Source: Pterobdella sp. o SKG-2022
Taxonomy: Eukaryota; Annelida; Clitellata; Hirudinida; Piscicolidae
DNA: 64,000 nucleotides
Reading direction: 5' to 3'
Assembly: GCA_964035795.1 (NCBI GenBank)
Contig: OZ038321.1
Location: forward strand, 14,935,971 to 14,999,970
Shown here in pieces: positions 1 to 11,770 of this stretch. How positions within the stretch are numbered: position 1 is the first letter of the stretch; each line of letters starts with the position of its first letter. Both the position numbers and the translations under genes were made by a program. Below the pieces are notes generated by a model that was not told the DNA's origin, did not search any database, and saw nothing but the letters and a program-made list of their open reading frames with translations.

Positions 1-60
1 CTTTACGTGAAAAAATAATTATTACAGAATTGATAAAAGCTATTAAATTTCAAATTCCAG

Positions 61-1053
61 GAAAGCACTTTGTTATACTGGACACAAAAGAGGACTCGAC
101 AGAGAAGCATCGTACACTGGCAAGGCAGCTCTATATGAGTCCTTATAGCGCCTTCACTTCTCTCAATTCTCTCTCTCCACACCAGTTCACCCATCAGTTC
201 ACTACTACTGTGAGTCTTTTAATGTTGAATTTTTTAGTCAATTTTCTATGAGTTTTCAGGTCTAGAACCTTTTTTTTTGTTAGAATCTTGTTTTGAAATT
301 TCAAAAAAAAATATATTAGTTTATGAATTTTAAAATAGACTACAATTGCTTTCAGTGGAGTGGCATCAATGCCAATAAACTGCCACCAAACGTGCATATC
401 TTAAGTTTAGAAGAGTGGCATGACAAGCAGATACTGATCCGATTAGAGCATTTCTATGAGAAGGGCGAACATTCAGAACTTTCAAAAGATGCTACGGTCT
501 CCTTGAATGTCAGTTTGATCAATTTTTCAAGTTAAATTAAGTGATAAATATGATAGCAAAACTATTATTCAAGACATGAGTAGAAAAATTTTGTTGAAAC
601 CCTATGCACCCGTAGGGGCAACAAAAACATTTTTTGCAATAATTGAAGCATTATTTTGAATTTCTAGGATCTTTTTGCGCCTGATAAGGTGGTCTGGTTG
701 AAGGAAACGACGCTGGGAGCCAACAAAGATTTATCTAGCAGTACTAGACTCTGCTGGAATGTCAAAGGAAAAGGACAAACTGAATCAAGTTAGTTTTAAT
801 TTTTACTAGAAAATTTTCTATGTAATGTCAAATTTAATCTAGTTTTTTTAAATAATATAGTTATAGTTTTATTATTTTTGTTTAGCGAATTTATTAATTT
901 TTTCTACAAAAGCATAGTTTAGATTTTAGTGTTAAAATAAATTTCTCAGAGATGAGTTCTTTTGTGACGCCAGTTGATGAAAGCACCATGACAGTGCACC
1001 TCAAGGCCATGCAGATCAGAACATTCCTCATCAAGCTCTTTTTCAGGGCATGA
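61..1053 (+). CDS. alpha-mannosidase copy A, last four exons (partial; starts before the window)
   Basis: The C-terminal part of a GH38 lysosomal-type alpha-mannosidase, which removes alpha-linked mannose from N-glycans. Exons read by hand are 61-209, 356-508, 668-788 and 950-1053 (stop TGA 1051-1053). All have AG/GT borders and phases agree (1, 0, 0, 1). They align exon for exon, with identical lengths (153, 121, 104 bp for the last three), to the complete copy at 30440-38471. Landmarks are KHFVILD, then WSG with NVHILSLEEW and LIRLEHFYEKGEHSE, then VVWLKETTLGAN, and the terminal MQIRTFLI beta-strand shared by the family. The catalytic half lies to the left of the window. No stop or frameshift is seen, so the copy may be functional. 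The identification is certain at family level; whether the whole gene is intact cannot be judged here. Confidence 0.85.
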
Positions 1054-2081
1054 TCTTTGACACATTCGACGTTGCTTAGAGATTATTCGTGTCACGATTT
1101 TATGAAAATTTTTTAAGATAGATTTTTACTGATTTATGTTGAAATATATAGAAGTTTTCATTACTGGGAAGTATGTTATCAATCCAATTTTACTGAAAAA
1201 CTTTAGTTTTTAAATAATAATTTCACATGCCACTTTCATATAATAGTGATAGTTCATTCAATGCCGACTGTTCTTTGTACCCTTTTGGAAAATAAAAAAA
1301 ATTAGTTTTCACCATTTTTTTCATTTGTTACCCTTAATTAATTAAAACTAATAAAATATGTTATCGATTTTGATTGATAAATTATTTTTTGCAGGCAAAA
1401 AATTGTAATGAGCCTACAGGTTTTAGACACGACGTTGAACTGCACTAAACTGTGACTGCTATTCTGTTATACTCTGAATAACAGTAGACTTTGCCAGCAA
1501 GTATTGAAAAAAAAATATTCTGGTTTCGTTGTCATTTGACTTGGCGGTTAATCCTTCTTTTTATTGACAACGGCTAAGTAAATGGGGGTATTCGATAAAC
1601 AATGAACCCTCTAACGCCCGTACTTGATATGGTATGTTTACTATACAAAAAGTTTTGTTTATTCGAATTAAAAACTCAAACCAATTGGTTTTTTTAATAT
1701 AAAAGTATTTTTTTTATGTTTATAACAGCCATCATTTGAATTAAACTGCCACTTTAATGCTGTTCACTTCAAAAATAATTAACCTCTTACTAGTCAGCTA
1801 CTTTGGTGCTCAGTAGCCAGATATGATACAACTCTTCGTTCCAAAGAATCATACTACAGAAACGGTGTATAATGATCGAAGAAACATAAAACAATCCTAA
1901 ATATTAAATCATCAAACCACTACTTGTGTCACTCATTTAAACACTATCTACTCTTCAGTAGCGTCTATTACGATAGCAGATAACTTATCAAGCTTGCATG
2001 CATTACTCTCAAGTTTTTCAATAATCTCACCAGTCTATCTCTAAGCAACATGATCTAGCTACAAAAACAATATAATATTTT
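1054..2081. other. intergenic, nothing recognised
   Basis: AT-rich sequence after the end of copy A. I see no convincing coding exon, RNA gene or repeat boundary here. Confidence 0.5.
1291..1296 (+). promoter_or_regulatory. candidate polyadenylation signal for copy A
   Basis: AATAAA about 240 bases after the copy A stop, in an A-rich run. It is plausible, but AATAAA is frequent in DNA this AT-rich. Confidence 0.25.
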
Positions 2082-2760
2082 TCATTTTTCAACTGTAATT
2101 TTCGATGAAAGATATCTTTGAACCTTCCTAGTGCCAGTGGATAGTTGCCTGTTTGAAATATCTTTTGGAAGTCTTCCACCAGGCATTTGGACAAAATGAC
2201 CCACTAAGCGTAATTGCGCAACAAAAACTAAAGATGAAACAGCAAGAGAATCTGCACGAGATAAAACTTCTATATTTGAAATTCTATCTTGCAAATTCAT
2301 TGACATGAAAAACCTCAGATAGGGCTGTTTCAACTGGTCAAGTAGTCGCAGGTTTTCTAATAAAGACTGCAGGTTTCACAGCCTTATAAAAATGTGGAGA
2401 TAACTACTGCTCTGTAGACTTTTAGTTTAGTGTATAGTCTGATGCTTTGAGCCCAAACACGGCTTCTAAGTTTTTTGAAACCCGTCTTTCTTCTTTCAGA
2501 TTCTTTTTCTTTAGCTGAGAAGAATGTTGAGATAATCACAAAAAGGTAAACTTCTGAAGTACTTCAAGTTTATTATTACCAATGAAGACTTATGACGTTT
2601 GGTTACTGAGTTTTGAACTGTGTTGATATGACACTACAGCTTTGTTGGTCAAACGTGAGAGACAACCAAGTTTTGGTAATAATTTCCATAGTCCATCTCT
2701 GTTCACAGGGTCAAAAGCCTTAATGGAGTCATTTCTTTTAAATGTACCCACTAACATAAC
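2082..2760 (-). pseudogene. RTE-like LINE reverse-transcriptase fragment (C-terminal half)
   Basis: Read on the minus strand, degenerate blocks follow the order of RTE-type LINE proteins. First is an RT block resembling KAFD-VNRDGLWK (near 2660-2740). Next is a decayed YGCET-like segment (near 2380-2420). Last is the conserved tail in the open frame 2333-2082, with LQDRISNIEVL, AQLRLVGHFVQM, GGRLPK and QLSTGTRKV. In intact relatives this reads as 'WQDKVTN.EVL ... QLRWLGH..RM ... RLPK ... GQL..G.R'. Frameshifts and stops between the blocks mark it as dead. Confidence is good for LINE identity and moderate for the clade. Confidence 0.65.
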
Positions 2761-3876
2761 AACAATAAAGCATTCTTACTTCTACAAAGCTTTCAAGTGG
2801 AAGTAAGTTATAGGTTTTTATTATAATTTAGTTATTTACAAACTCATATACTGTTTCATTTTTTAAAGATATTCTCGTTATTAAATTAGTAGTTTCGAGA
2901 TCCGTGTAACACAACGAAATTTTTTAAAAGTTCCAAATTGCCACTGAACAGTCAGCCTCAAAATAGTGAATCATAAAAACACGAATATTTGATTTTTTTT
3001 ATTTTGACAAAGCTCTTTGATGTATTTCATATCATCACCAGGTAGCTAATTAATTTATTGAATTGGTAACCTAATGAGGATATAGAATATATCGAAAAAG
3101 CTTCTCACTTCACACTGTTTTTTAGTATATTATTATTTATATATTTTTTCAATTAGAATTTTTTTTTAATTATTTTATTGTATTTGTTTTGAATTAGCTA
3201 CCTAATTTTTTTGAGTTATTTTAGTTCTTTGCAGTAGCTGTTTCCTTTGCACCTAGATTGGTTTTTTTGAAAAATCAATTGCTTAATCGTTATATTTTTT
3301 TCTTTTTTAATTCAAAACTATTTTTTCATTACAGTTTTGGAGCTATTTCAGCATTTTTCAAATTTTTGTAAAATCTTAAACTCGGAGATGAAATATTTTT
3401 TAAATAAAAGAAAAAGGCTTAAAGCACTCTTGAACTTATTTGATTTCAACAACAGAATGATGAAGTTCTCAGGTACATGAATTTGATATTTCAATAGTGT
3501 TGAAATAGTTGTGCCATCTACTTATTATCAGTGAGTCTGGAAAAGGTAGGTTATTGTTTTTTCTACTTCTATATTCAAACATTTAAATAATATAAAATAT
3601 GTATCTTTTAACATACATAGACTACATCAGTGTATGTGTAAGCTATATACCATCAGGTTGATGGTTTATCCGTGGGACCTGAGTTTTTTATGTTGTGCAA
3701 TTTGTTTTATGTAAAAAGTAGGAGATGAGACTAAGTTCAATTCTATCTTCTATGGTTAGTTTTTTTTTATATATAGAGAGGTTTTTATAGCAATTGATGG
3801 AAACAAGGATTCTGCTTCTTAGCTTATTGTCTCTTTATATTTGTTTCGATATTTTCAATATAGATCTCTTCCAAGT
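2761..3876. other. non-coding, nothing recognised
   Basis: AT-rich filler with long T runs. No exon, tRNA or clear repeat boundary was found. Confidence 0.4.
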
Positions 3877-3877
3877 A

Positions 3878-5643
3878 CAGTAAACCTTGCATAAATCGGA
3901 TTCAAATGGGCCAAATAAAAAAATTCGAGTTAGACGAAGATTCGAAAAAGGCGAGGACAAACTTTATTCAACGAAACATGTCCATCGTTGAGTAATAATA
4001 ATTTATTTAAGCACTATAATCACAAACTCAGATTATTGAGATACTGTAACCACAATAACGTATTTTATTCGCTAATGGAAATATTTAAAAAAGTAGTTTT
4101 GAAACAACAGTCAGTTTCATAGTGCATTTATTCAGTATATCAAAATTAATTTAAAACTGCAACAACATTGAATTTTATGAGTCATTCATTTAAAGTATTA
4201 GGTTAACTTTTTCTGCTTGAGATTGTTTTGACTTATTCTCAGAAGGACAATCTCACACGGATTTTTTACGTCTTCCATGGCATGGTTTTGCATCTGCAGG
4301 CCATATATTCGAAGTGTACGAAGTGCTGAGTATACATTTGTCAGTCTAACTTTTGGTTGCTCTTCATTTTCATTTTCATCTTCATCATCTTGGTCATTGT
4401 CACTAACATTCTCTGTCGCATTTTGAACAGCATTGATTATCTTCTCACCTGTCATAATGGATGAAGTTGCTGCATTCTCATCAACAGTCAGATAGTCGTC
4501 AATCTGACACACATTGTCACCATAAACTAATGACAGCCGGTCCCAAACGTTTCTGAAAGAAGCAGTTGTGAGCTTTTCTTGTACTGTTTGGATCAAATGG
4601 GCTTCCTCTGAAGCCTTGAATCTAGAATTCATGTAACAGTTTTCTATAGTTTGTGCTGTCGCTTTCATCCAGGCTCTCTTCAAGGCAATGACGGTATCTT
4701 ATATATCCAAAGAGAAGGAAGTGTCATTATCCGCAGTTTCTAGACGTCTAATGACCAAAAAAAAAGTGATAGTGAAATTTAAAATTTTTTGTGATGCCAG
4801 CGTTCAGAGTAACACATATATTGTTTGGTGTCAAAAAAATCAATTCCACATTGCTTATTTCTAAGAAAGGGTAAGTTGGGCAATTTTCCACAAGAAGGGC
4901 TATGTGTCGGCCTTTAAGTCGCATCCTTCTGTCCAGTTTTCTCATCCAGTCTTCAAATAATGCTCCGTCATCCATGCCTTTTTGTTCGCTGTGTATTCCA
5001 CTAGTACAGTGACATTTTTGAAGGCACGTGGTCTCTTGCTCTTGCCAATGACAAATAAAAGCAATTTATCTGACCCATTCATATTGACACCCACCAATAC
5101 AGTAATTCTAGTTTTTGGCTGTTTTGTCCCATGGTAAGTCTTCCCTGCAAAACTAAAAGAGTTGTCCGGAAGAAGCTTTCAAAAAAGATCTGTCTCATCT
5201 GCATTATAAGTCTCAAATGGCCTGTACCTCTGCAAAGTTCTATTTAACTTGTCCTCTTTCCAATGATGCACAACCTCAGTATGCACTCCGCCTGACTCAC
5301 CAGCCTTATGTACACGGACAATGTCATATCTCTTTGAAACTGTCAATCCATGAGGCGGATATTGGTGTGGTGTCATCTAAGTGGATTTTTAAGCGGAACT
5401 AGTTAGTTTATTGTAAAAGCATACATCCATCAATTCGAAGATCTGGCCGCTAAGAAATTTGTCTAAACCAAATATCATTGCTTTGTCAACATCCGGATGA
5501 GTCATAGTACAAGTTCTTTTAATAGCAGTTGCCCTGGCATCTGGACTGACACATTGCTTCAATTTTCTCCCAGTTCCTCTTCTTGTTGATACAATCAAAA
5601 GAAAAATACTGATTAAAACATAAGAGAAGTTGCAGGTAATCAA
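3878..5643 (-). mobile_element. Tigger/pogo-type (CENP-B-like, DDE) DNA transposon relic
   Basis: Minus-strand pieces follow the order of TIGD4/TIGD6-like transposases. A helix-turn-helix part with PDVDKAM lies near 5500. HTEVVHHWK and the catalytic block YNADETDLF lie near 5180-5300. FEDWMRKLDRRMR, LLVENCPTYP and IKNFKFHY lie at 4748-4975. A C-terminal acidic part runs 4198-4683. Frames change between blocks, so the coding region is broken. The second catalytic Asp, normally in a VDNCPAHP-like motif, is Glu here. At 3878 the sequence TA-CAGTAAACC followed by a degenerate 'ataaatcggatt' resembles the CAGT-starting inverted repeat and TA target of Tigger elements. The matching right end was not located. 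Confidence 0.7.
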
Positions 5644-6289
5644 TTATGTGGATGCCAAAAAATCAATGAAGCTGAAATATATTGCTGCACATTTTAGTTT
5701 GAGTACAAGCACCTTGAGTGACATCATGAAAATCTGTCGAATTTAGTATTTACTTCTATTTTTCTAATTTTTACTTTTAGAATTTTTGTTATGCTTTTTT
5801 TTTCTATTTTTATGTTTTTGAAAGCTTCAATATTTTTCTCAAAAAGCAGTATCCAAAATGACGAACAATACCTTTGTATTGGTTTTGTTTATTTTATTCT
5901 GAGGTTGTGGTTTTTTTGCTTAAATATATTAGACATCTTGTTCCAGTAATGGTGTATGTTATTTGCTTCTTAGCTTTGATTGTGTGGTCTGTTGAGATGT
6001 TATAATCCCATAATATTTTTTTATTGTTTCAATAGACTCAGTATTATTTTGGATACCATTGGTCATAGACAGTGAATTCATACTTCTTAGCGAGACACCT
6101 ATGAACAATTTTCATGCTTTGTCTTGTATTCTTTCTTTTTGAGCTATTTTTTGAATGTGGAGATTCACAAAAACTAAATAGCTTTCATTAAAATACGAAG
6201 CTTTTTGTAAATATTATTACTTCAGCATTTCTAATTTTTGAAAATTCGACAGATTTTCTTAATAAAAACTTTATTTTCCAAATTTTTTT
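5644..6289. other. non-coding, nothing recognised
   Basis: AT-rich sequence between the Tigger and Tc1/mariner relics. It may hold the lost right end of the Tigger element, but no inverted repeat was identified. Confidence 0.35.
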
Positions 6290-6600
6290 TGTTCCGTTTT
6301 CATAGTAATTTCGCACCATTAACTCCCAAAAAGTTTCTATTTGGTTCAAATCAAGTGAACGAGCTGACCTATCTAATAAAACAACATTTTTCTTCTTTAT
6401 TCAACTTTTAGTGCACTTTGGGGAATGGATGGATGCCTTATCATGCTGAAAAATCCTTTTTCCATATTACTCTGCACATATGGCAGTCAACTGTAATGTT
6501 CTCGTTCTGCCTTTCTTCTCAAAACGCCAAACGTGTCTTTTCGTTGGCGCTTCCCACACCATTAAAGAGTCTGGGTATGGTTTCTTGAAATGAGTTTGGC
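6290..6600 (-). pseudogene. Tc1/mariner-type transposase fragment
   Basis: One minus-strand frame, broken by only two stops, carries the Tc1-family C-terminal signature in order. These are SLMVW (usually SLMVWG), FQHDKASIHS (usually FQQDNA..H), and ARSLDLNQIETFWE (usually ARSPDLNPIENLWG), then VRNYYENG. The third catalytic acidic residue of the PDLNPIE motif region is retained as E, but neighbouring residues have drifted. The 5' half and the terminal inverted repeats were not found. A dead transposase is well supported by motif order. Confidence 0.65.
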
Positions 6601-6839
6601 TGGTTCACAACTTCATATTCTGCCCATCTTGTTTCAACTGCTTATATCTCACCAGAACTACATTCTTCTGTATACCTCATTGTGTGAAAAGTTCTGTCTG
6701 AGTGAGAAAAGGGACCTCATTTTGTGTGTAAAGCGATGAAATTGTTTTTAAGAGTTTAGCTTTTCAATATGTTTTTATGTACTATTCATTCTTTGGGCAG
6801 TATGGAATTTTGAAATAAAATCTTTTCTGGTTCTCGAAG

Positions 6840-7625
6840 AACCAGTGCAGATTTAGCCTCTTTTTCGTCTGGGTATCAGGTTGATTGATAAAAAAGTTGA
6901 TAAACTTATCAGAAAAACCCGGTGCTTAAACCTTCCTAGTAGCTTGCTCCGTTCGAACTGGAAATCTGCTTCAATTCTGCTGGTTCTATTTAAATCACTT
7001 TTTGTTACATTTTTTTAAATTTTTTAGGCACGGACGAAGTCCATTGGAACGGTAATTTTCTTCACAACCTTGAAAGATAGGGAATCATTACGTTTCTTAA
7101 CTTTCATGTGTCAATGAATGTCACGGGGGTTCACTTCAAATGTTAGTTTTATGGAACGAATCGATAGCGTTAAAGAGTTATCATGCCTGCATTTCATTCT
7201 TCTCACAAACGTGTCATCTAAGTATCTAGCGTAAAACAACGGATTGCGGAGAAGAACTATTATTTTCTCCATTGGCTCAGGAAGCAGTCAGAAAAAACTT
7301 CCCGTTATCAGTAGACAACGGGCCTTTCATGGAAACACCGTCAACTTGTTTGTATAGTTTTCCCTTCACTGGAAAAACTTTTTCCTCTACAAAAAAAGAG
7401 AACGTTTTTCGAGACCATATATTGTTTTTATAATGTAATCAATAATCTCTCTGGCTGGAAGATCGTAAAGAGTGATTCGACGTCATAAGATACATCTCCT
7501 TCATCGGGTTGAAAGAGGAGGCGGGTAAACTACTATTGTTGTTTGATTTTCTGAAAGTAGTTTCAAGTACACCAAATGTTAAGGCAACAATCTTTTGAGA
7601 TCTTTAATGTGTTTAGCAAAGTTTT
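6840..7625 (-). pseudogene. Penelope-like element reverse-transcriptase fragment
   Basis: Minus-strand translation in shifting frames gives the Penelope-like order. YDVESLFT lies near 7500. A block around LYKQVDGVSMKGPLS lies near 7320-7390, where intact elements read 'FYKQ..G.AMGSPLSP'. The catalytic YLDDTFVRR lies near 7220. KLTFEVNP lies near 7150 and FKVVKKITVPM near 7060. Many stops and frameshifts show an old copy. The block order and the FKV-RK-T pattern match the plus-strand fragment at 21484-22291, so both may belong to one subfamily. Confidence 0.6.
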
Positions 7626-7829
7626 CTTCGAGAATTTTCTTTTTTTCATGTAAAAAACTTTTTTTATTTTTAAATTGTCTTATTTGAATAACGTTTTATT
7701 TTCAATTTTTCATGAAGAATTTTCAATACAACTAAAATTTTCGATAAGTACAACCTCATTACGAATCATTAGTAGTAAATTATTGCGAAAGTATGTGATT
7801 ATAAAGAATTTTAGACATAGATAGAAAAG

Positions 7830-8399
7830 TACCAAGTAAAGAAGATTAAATGTTAATTTATAGGGAAAATTTAGTACATTTATTGAGCAAAAATAATTAA
7901 AATTTTCGGTAATTATAGCCTTACCATAATAAGTTAGCATAAAAAGTTTGTTGAAATTATTGGTATTTATAGTAAATAAATTTTGTAGGTTCAGGTAAAT
8001 TATAATTATAATTATTGAGTCTGCACCAATTTTATAATTGTTTATGTAATTATGTAATCTAAAGTTAAAAAGATTATTTTTTAAAAATGATGGAGTTTAG
8101 ATATGCTTTAGACTCCAAAGAATATAATTTTCATTTTTTGCAGAGAAATTAATCTCCATGTCCCCTCCTTCGGACAGTATCCTGGTTTTTTTTGTCTTTT
8201 TTGCGAAGTTTCTCGAGTAAGGGATCCCAGCCTTTTGTGTCTACGTGCAATTGAGGATCATTATAACCGTTTTTTACTAAATTGTTTTTTTATTTCCAAA
8301 CTTCTTCTTGTCAGTAGTTACCTTTGAAGAGAAAACTTATTAGTATCTGCCATTTTTTTTATGATTTCTGGATTGTTCCAACTTATTCTTCCAAAAGAG
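7830..8399 (-). mobile_element. Penelope-like element P1, C-terminus and 3' tail (left half of a split copy)
   Basis: Minus strand. The segment ISWNNPEIIKK with KMADTNKFSLQR (about 8300-8390) is followed by NGYNDPQLHVDTKGWDPL and ends KKNQDTVRRRGHGD-stop near 8155. An AT-rich 3' tail runs to about 7830. This is the end of the protein whose RT and GIY-YIG domains lie at 13903-15117. The two halves were separated by the insertion at 8400-13889. The tail contains one arm of the palindromic MITE family, near 7835-7935. Confidence 0.7.
8387..8399 (+). repeat. 13-bp target-site duplication, left copy (outer RTE insertion)
   Basis: TCTTCCAAAAGAG here is repeated exactly at 13890-13902. The Penelope-like reading frame on the minus strand continues across one copy when the intervening 5.49 kb is removed. 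Confidence 0.75.
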
Positions 8400-8467
8400 T
8401 TGCCATTTCACTATATCATGATAGAGTTTGATTTGTGTCACTTTTCAATTTTCTCGCTATATTAAAC

Positions 8468-8485
8468 ATGACTTGCAGATATAAA
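8468..8485 (+). repeat. 18-bp target-site duplication, left copy (inner insertion)
   Basis: ATGACTTGCAGATATAAA is repeated exactly at 10592-10609 and brackets the inner insertion. Confidence 0.75.
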
Positions 8486-10591
8486 GCAGTGTGATGGCAT
8501 ACCTGCAGAATTTCTACACGCTCCACGTGGTGAACCATTGAACCAATTTATAAAGCTGTGTAGGAAAATTTATGAAGGAGTATGACCATCAGATTTCAAA
8601 AGTGCTTATGGAAAAGAAAAGGAATACCACAAGATTTGAAGAATTCAGAACCATCAGTCTAATATCTCATGCCGCGAAAGTGGTATTGAGAAAAATAAAA
8701 AAAAGACTGGAAACAAAGGCTGAAGAATTTTTAGGAAACGATCAGTTTGGATTCCGTAAGAAGAGAAGCACGAAAAAAGCTATTGGAGTGATGAAATGCC
8801 TAGTGGAGCGCAGAATAGAATTCAATAAAGATCTTTGTGTGCTTCGTAGATTATTAAAAAGCATTTGATGTGTTGACTGGAAGAAACTAATGAGGCTATT
8901 GGAAGAAACTGGGGTTGATTGGAGAGATAGACGGCTGATTGCAGAACTTTATATGGAACAGACCGCAGTGGTGAGAATTAATTCAGAAGTAATAGAGCCT
9001 TGTTTGATAAGAAAAGGCGTAAGACAGGGATGTCTTATCTCACCTGTGCTGTTCAACAATTATGCAAAAGCAATGATGAAGGAAGCTCTGCACTCACTGG
9101 AGGGGAGGGTCAAAGTAGGGGGGGTACTGATCAAAGCAGTAAGGTTTGCAGATGACCAAGCCATGGTAGCTGGAACAAAGAAAGGAGTACAAAGTATCTT
9201 GGAAAAAACGAACAGAGTGGTTAAAAGCTATGGAATGAAAATAAATAGCCAAAAAAACCAAAACCATAAAGTTTGGAAGAAAACCTGGCATGGTCAGTAT
9301 AACCCTTGACGAAGTCGCACTTGAGCAAGTTAAAGATTTCAAGTACCTGGGGAGCTATCTTTCGAAAAATGGTTACATCGAAAAAGACACTAGGGTACGG
9401 ATTGGAATAGCTAAAAATATATTTACTCACCTTAAACAGGTGGTCTAAGACAAGCGACCAAGAAGAAGCTGGTCAAGACCCTGATGTGGAGTGTGGCAAC
9501 GTATGCAGCAGAAACGTGAACCATTAACAAGCCAGACAAGAGAAAATTGGAAACTATGAAAATGTGGGTCTGGAGAATAATGGAGAAAATGAAGTGGAGC
9601 GACAAGCTGACCAATCACATTGCTTGACGTTGCGGATAGCTTTAAGATTTTTCTTGCGGATTTCCTCGGAAGCCATTCTAAGCGATGCCAATAAGAATTC
9701 TAATGATTTTGAATACAATATTAGTTGTTTGAGTGACACCTCCAAAAGAAGAGGAGGCGGAGGGAATACCTAAATTGATGTTGATATATAAGATTACCAG
9801 ACAATTAAAAATTTTGTGAGAATTATAATTAACTGAAACGGTTAACTAGCGAAAAAATATCTAGAAGTGAGGAACTTACTCGTCGGTAAACAGGAGGAGA
9901 AAGAGGTTTGAGGAGTGTGAGTTGAGATCCGGCCTTTAAAGTAGCATTAGCTGCTGCCTTGCGATGAAACACCACTGAAGCCTTTGAGAGTTCATCTGAA
10001 GGAGGTGTGAAGCTGTCACAAGATAATGTGTTGAGAGAACAATTGGTCGGAGCAGAAGATGACTGCACTAGTTTGTTGGCAAAAGCAAATTGCGAAGAAA
10101 AAATGAGGCTGGTAGATTATGAGAAGGCGAAGTAGATGATTGATCGTACAAGTGGATGAGAGTTAATATATTTTCAACCAAAGAAGATATGTACTCCAAT
10201 TTCGTCACCAGTTCATTGTGCTTTATCTTGAAAAATAATTGAAACTTTAGGCAATGAGCATTTCAATGTGAAATGTTGAAACCAAATGGATATTGAATCA
10301 AACACACATCTAATAGAAGGTCTTGAGAGAGAATGTGGTTGTTGAAGGTGTCAAATTTTTTGAAATTCAACGTACCTATGGATACAACACATGAAATTTA
10401 GCCACAATAAAGCTTAAAAGTGCATATATATCGAAGGTACCTTGCATCAGTGTGGTACCAAGACTGCACCTCTTTCTTCTGGCGTGCTCCTTCATTGCTA
10501 ACACGTCTGAGACTATTGAACGTTCACAAATGATGAAAACAATATTTGAATGCTTCAAAATAAATCGATGATTATATAAATAATAAATATT
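8486..10591 (+). mobile_element. second RTE-like LINE nested in the first, with foreign 3' part
   Basis: Flanked by an 18-bp direct repeat. From 8492 it reads a 5'-truncated RT: CDGIPAEF, then QFGFRKKRSTKKAIGV, then a gap in the FVDYEKAFD region, then ETGVDWRDRRLIAELY, VRQGCLISPVLF, VRFADDQAMV and GMKINSQK. Near 9320-9400 follow LEQVKDFKYLGSYL-like residues and near 9470-9600 the LMWSVATYAAET, MWVWRIMEKMKWSDKLTNHI tail. After about 9620 the match stops and unrelated sequence (to 10591) follows, including a minus-strand exon-like segment. Stops and frameshifts are present. Confidence 0.7.
9880..10062 (-). CDS. candidate orphan exon inside the nested insertion, function unknown
   Basis: Minus strand. 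The acceptor TAGTGCAG precedes 10062 and a consensus donor GTAAGT follows 9880. The 183 bases between are open as exactly 61 codons, phase 0 to phase 0. The peptide is Ser/Thr/Ala-rich with a basic stretch (FHRKAAANATLKAG) and a Pro-containing end (LSPPVYRR). I recognise no family. It lies in the stretch of the inner insertion not explained by the LINE. It could be a captured host exon, a piece of another transposon, or a chance open frame with good splice sites. Confidence 0.3.
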
Positions 10592-10609
10592 ATGACTTGC
10601 AGATATAAA
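10592..10609 (+). repeat. 18-bp target-site duplication, right copy (inner insertion)
   Basis: Exact repeat of 8468-8485. Confidence 0.75.
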
Positions 10610-10859
10610 ATAGACTGTTTGTAAATAAACAAAATTCATTTAGCTGCATTCTTATTTGGTTATTTGAAGTCATGAAACATGTGCTATGAAGTGGAAGCAA
10701 GGGCATGCTCCATCGAGCTCTTTTTTGCTCCCCAAATTTTTCCATGAATATACAAAATAGAGCAATGACCCTCAGTCCCCAGCAGCTGTTGAATGGGCAG
10801 AGGGTGCTAAGAATCCCTGGGCTTTCTTCTTTTTTTTCTTGTTCTTTTGGGAGGTCTTT

Positions 10860-11577
10860 TTCTTTTTGTAGTTATAATATTGGTTCATTAAATGGGAAGA
10901 GTATGGAATTGTGTGAAGAGTTGGTGGGAGGGAGGTTGGTATTTGCTGCATTCAAGAAGTGAGATGGAGAGGCATGGATTCAAAGTTTGTAGGTAGCTCA
11001 GGTAAAAGGTTCAAACTATGGTGGTCTGGTAATGAAGATAAGATAGGTAGTGTAGGAATATTAGTTAGAGAGGATTTATGTATGAATTTTGTGGAAATAA
11101 ATAGAATATCAGATAGGGTAATAGTAGTGGTTATTATTTTTGGTTGTAAAAAGGTTGTAAGAATTGTTTGCGCGTATGCCCCACAATGTGGAAGATCGAT
11201 GAGTGAAAAGAAGAAGTTTTATGAGGAGATGGCAAGAGGGTGTGAAGTGGAAAATGCAAATGAAGTTTTGATTTGCTTAGGAGACTTCAATCGACACATT
11301 GGCAGAGGTTGATGGGTTTGAAGGTGTTCATGGAGGTTTTGGAAAAGGCAAGAGAAACTTGGAGGGTAGATTGTTCTTAAAATTTTGTGTTGAAAAGGAT
11401 CTGTGTATGGGTAATAGTTTGTTCAAAAAAAAGGATATTAGAAAGGTAACCTTTAATGGGGGGTGTAGTGGAACAGAGATTGACTTTGTGTTGATGAAGA
11501 AGAGGCAAAAGAAGTTTCTAACGGATGTAAGGGTAATTGGAGGTGAGATTCAGCATAAGCTTCTGAAGGTAATCTAA
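10860..11577 (+). pseudogene. RTE endonuclease (APE-type) domain
   Basis: Endonuclease of the outer RTE element, which nicks target DNA to prime reverse transcription. Blocks in order: CSYNIGSLNGKS (family: WNVGSL.G), then WWSGN with SVGILVRE, VVRIVCAYAPQCGRS, LICLGDFNRHIGRG (the catalytic GDFN), then GTEIDFVLMKKR (family ..IDYVL). The final SDH-like motif appears as EIQHK, so the catalytic His is recognisable although the context has drifted. The frame changes near 10960 and 11300, and a stop follows 11577. This is a decayed copy. Confidence 0.7.
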
Positions 11578-11770
11578 GACAGAAGGTGGCTTAAAAATGC
11601 CCGAAGTAGTTGTGCTAAAAAGGAATAGCGCACAAAAGTGTGGAAACTTTTGAACTAAGATATCAAAACAAAATTTTCAAAAAAAATGGAGGTTTTGTGT
11701 GAGAAATGCGATGAACAAAATGCATAGTTAAAATATAAGTCTTCCGTTCTTAAAGCTGCTGAAGAGGTGT

